Shown: positions 19,000 through 26,833, counted from the stretch's first letter. The stretch is DNA of 33,740 nucleotides from Turicibacter sp. (GCA_009780245.1 WRAJ01000026.1:1-33740), one strand, 5' to 3'. Program-made: numbers and translations. The notes: generated from the letters alone by a model not told the origin.

Positions 19000-19039
19000 G
19001 GATGCCGTATGAGCCCTTGTAACCGGGCTCTGGCTATCC
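19000..19039 (-). promoter_or_regulatory. Leader hairpin directly before the transporter's ribosome binding site
   Basis: Read on the minus strand: GGAT pairs with ATCC, GCC with GGC, and GAGCCC with GGGCTC, with small bulges and the 8-base loop GGTTACAA. It ends 4 bases upstream of the AAAGG ribosome binding site. There is no T run, so it is not a terminator; a role in translation control is possible. I could not match it to a known riboswitch class. Confidence 0.55.
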
Positions 19040-19066
19040 GAATTTTAAATGTGTGCCCCATTTCCT

Positions 19067-19132
19067 TTACATACTTGCATAAAGTAACCGGAACCACCAT
19101 CTACGCGGTTCAATCCAAAAGCGAGCTCTCAT
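19067..19132 (-). CDS. 21-aa Arg/Trp-rich micro-ORF (possible leader or signal peptide)
   Basis: ATG at 19130-19132 with an excellent ribosome binding site, GAGGTG (19140-19145), 7 bases upstream. An extended -10 promoter lies about 50 bases further up. The peptide begins MRARFWIEP and continues RRWWFRLL, so 5 of 21 residues are Arg and 3 are Trp. It ends 82 bases before the OFA transporter start and lies before the leader hairpin. It could be an attenuation peptide for the transporter operon, or a signal peptide belonging to the kinase/regulator locus next to it. There is no homology support and expression is unproven. Confidence 0.45.
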   Translation of the reverse strand: MRARFWIEPRRWWFRLLYASM

Positions 19133-19181
19133 CTTCGTACACCTCTTTCCAATTGTGTCGTTTTGTGTCGAATACCAAGAT

Positions 19182-19190
19182 ATTATAGCA
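19182..19190 (-). promoter_or_regulatory. Extended -10 promoter for the micro-ORF and transporter genes
   Basis: Minus-strand TGC plus perfect TATAAT (19182-19187). No clear -35 at 16-18 bases. A pair of loosely similar CCGWT-type sites about 20 bases apart lies further upstream (about 19220-19250), but they are too divergent to call operators. Confidence 0.6.
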
Positions 19191-19357
19191 CTATTAATCT
19201 GAAAATAGGTGCTTTTAGCAACATCGGTCAGAAGATGGTATGAACGGAAAATATTAGGTTTACAAATCATGAACTTGATGTTTTAAATAGAATAAAGTTC
19301 ACCAAATGCAGTAATCAAGCCATTTGTAGCTACGACATTAGAACTCTTCATCCACAT

Positions 19358-19408
19358 AAAAAGCCCAAAAGCATTGGAAGTATATCATGTTACCAATGCT
19401 TTTAGGCT
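19358..19408 (-). terminator. Terminator of the regulator-kinase operon
   Basis: A 16-bp stem with one mismatch (19362-19377 with 19393-19408) and a 15-base loop, followed on the minus strand by TTTTT. The stem overlaps the kinase stop codon. Confidence 0.88.
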
Positions 19409-20721
19409 CTTTCTACAGCTTGTTTATAAATTGTTCTCGGAAAGGTTATTTCCACCATGAATTCATTATTGACAGGCATAATTTCAATTTTTCCATTATA
19501 CTTCTCAACCACAGCATGAACACTTCGCAAGCCAATACCATGATTTTGCTTGTCTGCTTTTGTTGTTTCAAATCCGATATCTTTTACTTTCAACTTCCCG
19601 TCATAATTATTTTTAATGCCGATGTATAAACTGGTCTCACTGTGACGGATTTTCATTTCAATGTATTTATCGTGACTCGTTTTGACTGTCGCTTCAAAGG
19701 CATTCTCTAGTAAATTTGAAAATAAAGTAATGAGATCAGATACCACGATGACATGGTTATCAGGGAGCACACCTTCAATCTTCATCACAATATTTGCTTC
19801 CTTATATTTATGTTGCAAATACTGCAAATTACCGTCTATAAAGCTTGAACCCGTCTGAAATTCTTTCATGCCCTTAATTTCCTCTGTCGTCTGTTTCAAG
19901 TTTGAAACCAATATCGCTAAATCCCCTGTTAATGTCTTGCTATCAATCATTTCAACTAAAGGAAGAAGCAATTTATCGGCATCGTGAATAAAAGAAGAAG
20001 TCTGTGCTTCTTTTTTTTGCAAAAGAGCGTAATGAATTTCTTGTTGACTAATTGATTCTTGATGTCGCCTCACTTGATCTTCCGCTATTTGAATGTGCGT
20101 GTCTTTTGCCATGTAAACAACGATGCAATATAAAAACATGATTCCTCCCAACATCGAAACGGAAGTAATAAAGCGATTCCAAGCGGTGTTCTCCAAGTTT
20201 GTAAGTGCTGAACTATAAAACCCAAAAATCATTGAAAGAACTGCGATGGTTAACTTACCTGGCAACTTTAGTGCATCAATATTGATTCTGAGTTGCATTC
20301 TCTTTGTAATATAGTAAAAGATACCTAACAACGCCATCCCTAACATGCCACCAGCTAAGCTATGCCACGGACCCGTTATCACAATCATTGGATCGATAGA
20401 AAACGCTGTAAAAACAAAACCTGTTGCAGCCATCGCAACCAAACCTGCAAAGACATGGGCAAAGATCACCACAAAAATTTTTTTAAAATCCCAGATCGCA
20501 TAAATCATTATCAACACAGCTAAACCTACGCAAACAAGTGAGCCCATTACTGGAAAAACAAATTCATCGTTCTGAGCAAACGTTAAAACATCGATGATCA
20601 TCAACATTAAAATGATTGGCACATTGAAAAACCAAATCTTTTTTTGCTGTTTTAAATTTAAAAAATAGAATAGAATGAGATATAGCTCAGAAAAAATAAT
20701 GATAAATTCGAGGCTTAACAT
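19402..20721 (-). CDS. AgrC-like sensor histidine kinase (HPK10/GHKL type)
   Basis: A 439-aa kinase. The first 205 residues form six or seven membrane segments with almost no extracytoplasmic domain, as in receptors for peptide pheromones (AgrC, ComD). The phospho-acceptor region has SFIHDADKLLLPL (His246). A GHKL ATPase follows: N-box LLENAFEA (337-344), then FETTKADKQNHGIGLRSV with the G-box GIGL. The ATG has a GGGGAGG ribosome binding site. It lies 6 bases after the LytTR regulator, which is its evident partner. There is no agrB or agrD gene next to it, so the ligand is unknown. Confidence 0.9.
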   Translation of the reverse strand: MLSLEFIIIFSELYLILFYFLNLKQQKKIWFFNVPIILMLMIIDVLTFAQNDEFVFPVMGSLVCVGLAVLIMIYAIWDFKKIFVVIFAHVFAGLVAMAATGFVFTAFSIDPMIVITGPWHSLAGGMLGMALLGIFYYITKRMQLRINIDALKLPGKLTIAVLSMIFGFYSSALTNLENTAWNRFITSVSMLGGIMFLYCIVVYMAKDTHIQIAEDQVRRHQESISQQEIHYALLQKKEAQTSSFIHDADKLLLPLVEMIDSKTLTGDLAILVSNLKQTTEEIKGMKEFQTGSSFIDGNLQYLQHKYKEANIVMKIEGVLPDNHVIVVSDLITLFSNLLENAFEATVKTSHDKYIEMKIRHSETSLYIGIKNNYDGKLKVKDIGFETTKADKQNHGIGLRSVHAVVEKYNGKIEIMPVNNEFMVEITFPRTIYKQAVERA

Positions 20722-20727
20722 TCATCA

Positions 20728-21501
20728 TCACCTCCCCTGATTTCGAAAGAAAACGTGCATCGCTTCATAAGCTTCCTGTACCTGCCGCTTTGAAACCTCT
20801 ATTTTTCCGTCGCGTATAATATCAGAATCAAGCTGAACAAGCCGGTCTTTCAGATCAATGTCGATGACATTGATAAAATGAATGATATGACTTTTGTGCG
20901 CTTTGAAAAATCGATCCTTTGGTAATAGCTCCCACCAATACTTCAACGGCTTATTCGAGGGATACTTCTTCGTCTTCGTATAAACAAAGGAATTTTTCCC
21001 ATCAGCATCGATGTGTGTAATCTCATTCAGATACAAGTGTTCTTCCAGCAATTCTTCGCCGTAACTATCTTTAAATTGAACCGTAACCATTTGATTAGAA
21101 TGGATGGTTTTAATGGCTTGAACTAAAGCTTCTGTGCATTTCTCCTCATCAAAGTCTTTACTCAAATATCTAAAGCCACCAACAGAGAACGCATTTGGTG
21201 CAAGTGCTTCATGATTGGTCAAAAAGATAACCAATGGTTTTTTCCTCCGCTCCTTTAATTTTCGAGCCGTATCAAAACCGTCTATCCCACCTGGCATCTT
21301 TACATCCAAAAATACCAAATCATAGTCTTCCTTACTGTTCAAGAAATCAATGCCATTATCGTAACACTCGATGCTGTATTCAATTTTTTCAAACTGAGGA
21401 TGAGCCAAAATAGTTCTCAAATAATTTTCAGTTTTCATCATCTCAGCTTTCATATCATCACACAGAGCTATTCTAAGTACGCCAATTAAATTTTTAAACA
21501 T
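20728..21501 (-). CDS. LytTR-family response regulator (AgrA/ComE type)
   Basis: A 257-aa protein. The receiver domain (about 8-130) has acidic DD at 15-16, phospho-acceptor Asp66 in VFLDVKMP, Thr95 and Lys115. The LytTR DNA-binding domain spans about 139-243 (FKAHKSHIIHFINV is typical). Start ATG at 21499-21501 with AAAGGAG 7-8 bases upstream. LytTR regulators usually bind pairs of direct repeats about 21 bp apart and act in peptide quorum sensing, competence, bacteriocin or virulence control. It is co-transcribed with the kinase from its own promoter. Confidence 0.92.
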   Translation of the reverse strand: MFKNLIGVLRIALCDDMKAEMMKTENYLRTILAHPQFEKIEYSIECYDNGIDFLNSKEDYDLVFLDVKMPGGIDGFDTARKLKERRKKPLVIFLTNHEALAPNAFSVGGFRYLSKDFDEEKCTEALVQAIKTIHSNQMVTVQFKDSYGEELLEEHLYLNEITHIDADGKNSFVYTKTKKYPSNKPLKYWWELLPKDRFFKAHKSHIIHFINVIDIDLKDRLVQLDSDIIRDGKIEVSKRQVQEAYEAMHVFFRNQGR

Positions 21502-21565
21502 GTTACAATCTCCTTTTAAAGTCTCTCTCTTTTTAGACAATCACACCCATAAATTGATCCGAGTA

Positions 21566-21594
21566 ATTATCCCATTAAGTGAAGCGTTTGTCAA
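21566..21594 (-). promoter_or_regulatory. Promoter of the response regulator-kinase operon
   Basis: -35 TTGACA (21589-21594), 17-base spacer, -10 GATAAT (21566-21571) on the minus strand, about 65 bases before the regulator ATG. Confidence 0.85.
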
Positions 21595-21689
21595 CAGTTT
21601 TTTTGCATATAATTGTTTGTTTCATCCATTTGAAAGTTTTATTCAGATAAAATTTCTACAGTCTGATCGTTACAAACGACGACAAAAAA

Positions 21690-21716
21690 CCTGTGTTCCA
21701 AGAAGTCAAACACAGG
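21690..21716 (-). terminator. Terminator after the M48 protease/micro-ORF
   Basis: Stem CCTGTGTT (21690-21697) with AACACAGG (21709-21716), 11-base loop. On the minus strand it is followed by TTTTTTG. It separates the protease unit from the regulator promoter. Confidence 0.8.
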
Positions 21717-21753
21717 GCTAATCTTATTTCTAATATGATTTATTCTTACCTTG

Positions 21754-21816
21754 TTACAAGTGCATAAGCTGAAATTTTGCGAATTTGTCAAGCGCGATTA
21801 AACAATCGTATTTCAT
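21754..21816 (-). CDS. 20-aa micro-ORF after the M48 protease (candidate signal peptide)
   Basis: An ATG (21814-21816) preceded by GGGAGG at an ideal 7-base distance, only 12 bases after the protease stop, and followed by a terminator. The peptide begins MKYDCLIALD and ends KFAKFQLMHL. It is amphipathic with one Cys (residue 5) and no classic signal peptide. The strong ribosome binding site cannot serve any longer frame. Its place between a membrane protease and a two-component system with an AgrC-like receptor makes a pheromone precursor conceivable. It could equally be an untranslated accident, and no homologue is known to me. Confidence 0.4.
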   Translation of the reverse strand: MKYDCLIALDKFAKFQLMHL

Positions 21817-21828
21817 CCTAAAACCTCC

Positions 21829-23046
21829 CTATTCATCAATCAGAACAACCATGCGTTCGAACAAACTCGGATGAGTAGACCTTATCACACGGACAACGAC
21901 CGGTGGATGCACTTCATTCAAAGACGTCCTCGCAAACGTCTGAAACAAACTGATGCCTGCTTCTGGGTCACCAGTCATCTCTAGTGCAAACGCATCCGCT
22001 CTTGCTTCTAGGCGACGAGAAATCAAATTTGTTGCAGGGCTAAGCAAAAACAGTAAAATAGAAACCGTCACAATCGCTACTGGAATCCGCGCAAAACTAT
22101 CCTTATCCACTTTATTCAACACCTTATCAACAACGTATAAAGCACCTAAAGCAACGACAAGCGCCACCCCAATCCCCAGATAAATATCGCGATTCACATA
22201 ATGAGCAATCTCGTGAGCCATTAAAAATAGGATTTCGTTTTCGCTTAACTGTTCAAGCGCCGTATCCCACAGAACAATCCTGGCTGTGGGGCCAACACCT
22301 GTGACATAACCGTTAATCGTGCTCGTCTGACCCGACATCACCACCTCAAAGACCCGATCAGCAGCCACACCCGCCTCTTCGGCCATTTCGAGTATTTTTT
22401 CTTCTAAACCAGCATTTTGTAGCGGCTGAAAATCGCGATACAAAGGGTCGATCAAAATGGGTTGGATCAGCATAAAAAAGAAGGCAAACGGTATAAACAA
22501 CACCCAGGTCACCAACCACCATTTTTTCTTGAACGCTCTGATTAAAAACATCACGACTTGAATGAGGAGGAGCATGAGAAGAAAATCAACGACAAAATCA
22601 ATGCCTCTATTTCGCAACCAATGTGGCAATGTCATCAGTGACGTACCGTGGAACCTTGCTAATTGATAACTGAAAAATCGGAACGGTAGCAGGGCGATAA
22701 ATGTGATCGAGGCAAACATGAAATAGTAAACCAACACTTGCAAGAAGTGATTAGAAATTCTTGTTTTGACGACTTCTTCAAAGTGCTCGGACATCCCACC
22801 AAAAATAAACCGGAAAATGATCAACCAGTAAAAAGGGGATGACAAGAAAAAGATCAAATGCCGCGTCCGGGCAAACTGAATGCTCGTTTCAAGTTGTTGT
22901 CTTGTCATAAAAGTTGTTGGATCCGCAGCCGTTCCAACGTATTCATAAGGCACGCCCGTTGGCGCAAAGTGAAATAAATAAAGCCAGACTAAAATTCCGT
23001 ACACCACATAACCAATCATCACGTTTCTAACCGTTTTTTTACGCAT
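21829..23046 (-). CDS. Membrane M48-family zinc metallopeptidase (Ste24/YhfN-like)
   Basis: A 405-aa integral membrane protease. Membrane segments lie near 10-26, 64-82, 103-122, 150-170, 178-197, 290-308 and 322-340. The zinc site is HEIAH (278-282) with the third ligand in EARAD (347-351). The long N-terminal membrane region fits the Ste24/CAAX-protease-type M48 subgroup rather than the shorter HtpX. Such enzymes cleave membrane proteins or short peptides. An ATG with GAGG about 10 bases upstream is transcribed from an extended -10 promoter divergent from the ABC ATPase. A 20-codon ORF follows. Confidence 0.9.
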   Translation of the reverse strand: MRKKTVRNVMIGYVVYGILVWLYLFHFAPTGVPYEYVGTAADPTTFMTRQQLETSIQFARTRHLIFFLSSPFYWLIIFRFIFGGMSEHFEEVVKTRISNHFLQVLVYYFMFASITFIALLPFRFFSYQLARFHGTSLMTLPHWLRNRGIDFVVDFLLMLLLIQVVMFLIRAFKKKWWLVTWVLFIPFAFFFMLIQPILIDPLYRDFQPLQNAGLEEKILEMAEEAGVAADRVFEVVMSGQTSTINGYVTGVGPTARIVLWDTALEQLSENEILFLMAHEIAHYVNRDIYLGIGVALVVALGALYVVDKVLNKVDKDSFARIPVAIVTVSILLFLLSPATNLISRRLEARADAFALEMTGDPEAGISLFQTFARTSLNEVHPPVVVRVIRSTHPSLFERMVVLIDE

Positions 23047-23079
23047 TCCAATTAAACCTCGCTTGTTTTGCTAAAAATA

Positions 23080-23108
23080 ATTATAGCACATCCTGGTGGC
23101 TACGTCCA
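23080..23108 (-). promoter_or_regulatory. Promoter of the M48 protease gene
   Basis: -35-like TGGACG (23103-23108, 4 of 6), 17-base spacer, extended -10 TGC-TATAAT (23080-23085) on the minus strand. Confidence 0.7.
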
Positions 23109-23129
23109 TTTTCAATTTTCAAGTATCTG

Positions 23130-23138
23130 TGATATAAT
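23130..23138 (+). promoter_or_regulatory. Promoter of the ABC ATPase gene (divergent)
   Basis: Plus-strand extended -10 TGA-TATAAT (TATAAT 23133-23138) about 29 bases before the ATG, back to back with the protease promoter. Confidence 0.65.
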
Positions 23139-23166
23139 GAATTAATTAGTAAAGGTGGTTAGTCAA

Positions 23167-24027
23167 ATGGAAATTGTTGTCAATGGATTAAACTTTTCTT
23201 ATAAAAAAAGACACGTGCTTTCAATTTCACAAGTATCGTTTGAGAAAGGTAAGGCGTATGGCATCGTCGGGAAAAACGGCGTTGGAAAAACAACCTTCTT
23301 CAAATGCTTAGTCAATATTATTACCAACTATCACGGCAGCATTCACATAGGCGGCCAAGAAGTGCGCAGTAATTTAAGCGTACTTAAAAACGTGGGCATT
23401 GTGCTAGATGATATGAATTTATACAGAACCCGCACGGGTATGTTTAACATCCAGTATTTTGCAGGCTTACGTGGCGGTTCGAGAGATCAAACGTATGCGC
23501 TCGCGCGAGAACTCGGCATTGAACACGTATTAAACGATAAAGTGTCAACCTACTCGCTCGGGATGACAAAAAAGCTCCAACTTTTAATTTCATTGATGAA
23601 CGATGCGGAAATCTTAATCTTTGATGAGCCGTTTCGCGGACTTGACGCGGAAACGGTGGATTGGTTTCGCGATTATTTAAACGGATTAAAAGATCAGGGA
23701 CGCACCATTTTAATTTCGAGCCACGTGCAAGAAGACATTGAGGCAATTTCAGATCACGTCCTCGTGCTTGAAGCCGGCGACTTCCAAGCGGAGTTTGATC
23801 TCAACGATCGGACGCAAGATTTTATTTATCGCGTTGAAGTGAGTAACCCAGCTGCATTGATCCGGATTTTAGAAAAATCTTATCTTTCGTATAAAGAGGA
23901 AAGGGCGTTTATTCAATTCATTACCGATGAAACGACTTATCGTAAGTTATTTAAAGAAGCAGTGAGTGCCGACATTGAATTTCTGCAAATTAAAAAAGAA
24001 GTTCAATTTGCGAAGTTTGTGAAGTAA
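23167..24027 (+). CDS. ABC transporter ATP-binding protein
   Basis: A 286-aa ATPase. Walker A is GKNGVGKTT (about 36-44), the signature is YSLGMTKKLQL, Walker B is EILIFDEP, the D-loop is RGLDAE and the H-loop is SSHVQED. The signature deviates from LSGGQ, as is usual in CcmA/YtrB-like exporters. Residues after about 210 form a small C-terminal domain. I chose the ATG at 23167 with AGGTGG 8 bases upstream; the upstream GTG lies within that site. The natural partner permease starts 320 bases downstream but is interrupted, and a repeat array separates them. The transported substrate is unknown. Confidence 0.9.
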   Translation: MEIVVNGLNFSYKKRHVLSISQVSFEKGKAYGIVGKNGVGKTTFFKCLVNIITNYHGSIHIGGQEVRSNLSVLKNVGIVLDDMNLYRTRTGMFNIQYFAGLRGGSRDQTYALARELGIEHVLNDKVSTYSLGMTKKLQLLISLMNDAEILIFDEPFRGLDAETVDWFRDYLNGLKDQGRTILISSHVQEDIEAISDHVLVLEAGDFQAEFDLNDRTQDFIYRVEVSNPAALIRILEKSYLSYKEERAFIQFITDETTYRKLFKEAVSADIEFLQIKKEVQFAKFVK

Positions 24028-24064
24028 GTAGTAGTAGTGGTTAGGCTTGTTGGATTGCGTTGGG

Positions 24065-24303
24065 AAAGTCATGAAATCATTGATTTCCAGGTTTTAGTGG
24101 CTTTTTAGAGGTTGTTTGGCGCTGGGAAAGTCATGAAATCATTGATTTCCAGGTTTTAGTGGCTTTTCAAAGGTTGTTTGGCGCTGAGAAAGTCATGAAA
24201 TCATTGATTTCCAGGTTTTAGTGGCTTTTCAGAGGTTGTTTGGCGCTGAGAAAGTCACGAAATCATTAATTTCTGAATTTTAGTGACTTTGAAAAGCCAC
24301 TAA
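24065..24303. repeat. Array 1: four tandem 62-bp repeats with inverted 8-bp arms
   Basis: Copies start at 24065, 24127, 24189 and 24251, exactly 62 bp apart. Each has AAAGTCAY, 24 bases, then GTGRCTTT (a 40-bp inverted-repeat unit), then a 22-bp linker of the type TCAGAGGTTGTTTGGCGCTG. The first three copies are nearly identical; the fourth is diverged but has perfectly complementary arms. A degraded partial copy may precede the first (24036-24064). The inverted sequence GAAAAGCCACTAA (24291-24303) closes the array. The array fills the 320-bp gap between the ATPase and its permease; apart from the permease ribosome binding site I see nothing else there. Confidence 0.93.
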
Positions 24304-24347
24304 TCACCTCGTACACCTAACATGCGACATTTGAAAGGAGAATTTAA

Positions 24348-25046
24348 ATGGATTTATGGAACGTATTTAAAATGGAGTTGTTTAAAAACTTATACGACCG
24401 CACAAACATCATCATCGTCGTTACTTTAATGATGATGAACATTATCGGAGGGTTTTCTGTTCACAACGCTGGGTGGGATAGCGCCGTTGGCGGGTTATTC
24501 TTTATCACTGGCTTACTTTCTTTCGCCGCATCCTTTGCTTTTTTGTTTTTCTATCCGTATCAGTTAGCACGCGTCGATTATAAGAATAAAGTCATGAGCA
24601 TGATTATCGCCAGTGGCGTTTCCCGTGTGCAGTACTACTTTGTTAAAATTGGGTCTATTCTCTTATTCTGGATTGGCAGTGTGATTGTATTAGCTATTAT
24701 CCCACTGATCATCGTCACGGGCCTTGCTGGTGGCGGCGGTGCAGGCGCTTATAGCAACGACACTTTCAGTGATGTCTAATTCGTATTCACCAGCTTACTT
24801 TCGTATTTCTTTGTCTTGATGACCGCGGTGATTGTTACGAAAGGCAGAAGTTCAGCCATTTTTGTCTTCTTTGCCTTCTCTGGGCTTACTAATACCCTGA
24901 TGACTATGATTCGTGGTGCATTTGGTATCAACGCTTGGAACACCTCAACTTCTGCTTGGCAAACGATCATGGTCACGGATAATTTACTGACTATCGTCAT
25001 CTTTGCTGTCATCGGTATCCTTGTCTTACGGAAGCAAGATTTATAA
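24348..25046 (+). pseudogene. ABC transporter permease interrupted by an in-frame TAA
   Basis: The frame opens at an ATG with AAAGGAG 7 bases upstream and codes for a membrane protein of the ABC-2/YtrC-like kind. Four of its segments precede the stop at 24777-24779. The same reading frame continues after the TAA with FVFTSLLSYFF and two or three further membrane segments, ending at 25046 with VLRKQDL. Without the stop the product would be 232 aa, a usual size. The second half has no credible start of its own. A single base change (for example CAA to TAA) explains this. It may be a real loss-of-function mutation or a sequence error. It would be the partner of the ATPase at 23167. Confidence 0.82.
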
Positions 25047-25081
25047 TGACAACAGTTAATTCACTGATTTCATGCCACGAA

Positions 25082-25106
25082 AAAAGGAGCTCAATGAGCT
25101 CCTTTT
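25082..25106. terminator. Bidirectional terminator between permease and HU gene
   Basis: Perfect 11-bp stem AAAAGGAGCTC / GAGCTCCTTTT with a 3-base loop and A/T tracts on both sides, serving the plus-strand permease and the minus-strand HU gene. Confidence 0.9.
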
Positions 25107-25118
25107 CAAAATCGTTAT

Positions 25119-25391
25119 TTACTTAACAGCCTCTTTAAATGATTTACCTGCTTTAAATGCCGGATATTTAGTAGCTGGGATGTGCATTGCTTCACCAGTA
25201 CGTAAATTACGCCCTTCACGTGCAGCTCTTTCACGAACTTCAAACGTTCCGAATCCTACTAATGTCACTTTATCTCCTGCTTGCATTGCTTCCGTTACAG
25301 TATCAACATATGCAGTTAAAAATGCATCTGCATCTTTCTTTGTTAATTCAGCTTTTGCTGAAAGTGCTTCTACGAATTGAGTACGGTTCAT
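25119..25391 (-). CDS. hup: DNA-binding protein HU
   Basis: A 90-aa nucleoid protein of exactly the usual HU length. MNRTQFVEALSAK starts the helical dimerisation part. VTLVGFGTFEVRERAAREGR leads into the DNA-clasping arm with GRNLRTGEAMHIPATKYPAFKAGK, including the conserved Pro (IPA) that kinks DNA. I chose the ATG at 25389-25391 with GGAGG about 10 bases upstream; the longer frame runs through the leader. It is a single gene with its own promoter and terminator. Confidence 0.97.
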   Translation of the reverse strand: MNRTQFVEALSAKAELTKKDADAFLTAYVDTVTEAMQAGDKVTLVGFGTFEVRERAAREGRNLRTGEAMHIPATKYPAFKAGKSFKEAVK

Positions 25392-25516
25392 AACTAATCT
25401 TCCTCCAAAAAACTTATTTATAAATCTGATTTTATTAACTTTCAATAACATTCGTCTCATGTTTAGTCCATAATACGACAATTACCTCAGCAATAAACTC
25501 CGATTCATCAATTCTA

Positions 25517-25545
25517 ATTCTACACAAACACCTTAAAGAAGTCAA
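25517..25545 (-). promoter_or_regulatory. Promoter of the HU gene
   Basis: -35 TTGACT (25540-25545), 17-base spacer, -10 TAGAAT (25517-25522) on the minus strand. This implies a leader of about 120 bases. Confidence 0.75.
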
Positions 25546-25588
25546 GGCTAATTTGTACTATTTTCACCTCAAGCCCTAATGTAAGAGT

Positions 25589-26710
25589 TTACTTAAACGC
25601 ACCTTTGAATCTTTCCCATAATGAACCTGATTTATCCTCAAGTGAGTTGAATTCTTCCAGAAGTGCCTTTTGACGCGAAGTTAACTTCTTAGGCACAGCA
25701 AGCTTAACTTTTACATATAAACTACCGTGCAATTCGCGTCCAATGTTCTTAACCCCTTTTCCTTTTAAACGAAACTCTGTTTCAGGCTGCGTGCCAGCTG
25801 GAATTTTCAGTGAAATCTTACCATCTAACGTTGGAATCTCAATTTCATCACCAAGGGCTGCTTGTGAAAACGTTATCGGAACTTCACAACGCAGATCATA
25901 CCCATCACGCTTAAAGAAATCATGTGGCTGAACACGGAACGACACGTATAAATCACCTGCTGGACCACCGTTAGTTCCCGCTTCACCCTGCCCTGAAAGG
26001 CGGATTTGCTGTCCGTGATTAATACCAGCTGGAATTTTAACTTCAATCGTTTTCGTCTTATTCTTCGTTCCACGTCCGTGACAGCTATCGCATTTGTGCG
26101 TCACTTCTTTCCCGTTACCGTTACAACTCGGACAGACCGTTTGCGTTTGAATGCGCCCTAAAATGGTATTTTGTACACCGATGACACGTCCACTACCCGA
26201 ACACTGCGTACACGTTTTAACATCGTCTTTCGAACGCGCGCCACTTCCCGCACATTTCGTACACTCTTCTTCGCGATTCACCGTGATTTCCTTCGTTGCA
26301 CCGAATGCTGCTTCTTCAAACGTGATGATCAACGACTTTTCTAAATCTGCCCCACGACGCGCCGAATTAGTACTGCGTCCACCGCCGCCGCCAAAGCCAC
26401 CAAATCCGCCACCAAACATCCCTTCAAAAATGTCCTCAAAACCGCCACCACCGCCAAAACCACCGAAACCACCAGCGCCGCCCATGCCGTCCATCCCAGC
26501 ATGACCAAACTGATCGTAAGTCGATTTCTTCTGTGGATCCATTAACACTTCATAAGCTTCTTGAATCTCCTTGAACTTCTCCTCAGCACCCGCTTCTGTG
26601 TTCACATCAGGGTGATACTTTTTAGCGAGCTGACGGTGAGCACGTTTCAGCTCTTGTTCCGTTGCATTTTTACTAACCCCCAACACTTCATAATAATCTC
26701 TCTTCGCCAA
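25589..26710 (-). CDS. dnaJ: Chaperone protein DnaJ
   Basis: A 373-aa co-chaperone that stimulates DnaK ATPase and delivers substrates. J-domain (about 1-70) with the HPD motif in KYHPDVN; Gly/Phe-rich linker; four CxxCxGxG-type zinc repeats ([32 protein letters not shown]); then the C-terminal substrate-binding domain. It starts at TTG, supported by AAGGAGG 8 bases upstream and the normal [11 protein letters not shown] beginning. It lies 143 bases after dnaK, with a terminator in the gap, so its level may depend on read-through or on a promoter I could not identify. Confidence 0.97.
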   Translation of the reverse strand: MAKRDYYEVLGVSKNATEQELKRAHRQLAKKYHPDVNTEAGAEEKFKEIQEAYEVLMDPQKKSTYDQFGHAGMDGMGGAGGFGGFGGGGGFEDIFEGMFGGGFGGFGGGGGRSTNSARRGADLEKSLIITFEEAAFGATKEITVNREEECTKCAGSGARSKDDVKTCTQCSGSGRVIGVQNTILGRIQTQTVCPSCNGNGKEVTHKCDSCHGRGTKNKTKTIEVKIPAGINHGQQIRLSGQGEAGTNGGPAGDLYVSFRVQPHDFFKRDGYDLRCEVPITFSQAALGDEIEIPTLDGKISLKIPAGTQPETEFRLKGKGVKNIGRELHGSLYVKVKLAVPKKLTSRQKALLEEFNSLEDKSGSLWERFKGAFK

Positions 26711-26803
26711 ACTTCTCGCCTCCTTATACTGACCCTTGTTGGAAATCGCCTAAAATTAGTCACAGAAATAGATGATTTCTAATAGGGATTAGTATTAACT
26801 TGC

Positions 26804-26833
26804 AAAAAGTCAAAGTCCTCACAGACCTTGACT
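26804..26833 (-). terminator. Hairpin terminator between dnaK and dnaJ
   Basis: Minus strand: AGTCAAGGTC, a 6-base loop, GACTTTGACT (10-bp stem with one G-U pair), then TTTTTGC. A second weak hairpin (AGAAAT/ATTTCT near 26764-26780) follows. This is probably a partial terminator that lowers dnaJ relative to dnaK. Confidence 0.72.

Noticed and set aside
18991..19039. Rho-independent terminator or known riboswitch before the MFS gene
   Set aside because: The hairpin has no T run, and its sequence does not match the conserved cores of riboswitch classes I can recall.
19070..19120. T-box riboswitch before the transporter
   Set aside because: Fragments such as GAACCGCG and GGTGGTTCCG recall the T-box sequence, but the full motif, Stem I and a terminator/antiterminator pair are missing.
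19402..21501. Complete agr quorum-sensing locus
   Set aside because: The regulator and kinase are Agr-like, but no AgrB-type cysteine protease or AgrD-like propeptide is encoded here.
24065..24303. CRISPR array
   Set aside because: The spacing is regular but there are no unique spacers: both the inverted unit and the linker repeat within the array, and no cas genes are nearby.
24777..25046. Alternative genetic code or second independent gene after the TAA
   Set aside because: TAA is the normal stop elsewhere in the window, and the second half has no ribosome binding site or sensible start.
26151..26504. Pro-rich plus-strand frame
   Set aside because: It is the complement of the Gly-rich linker and zinc region of dnaJ, which explains the Pro content.
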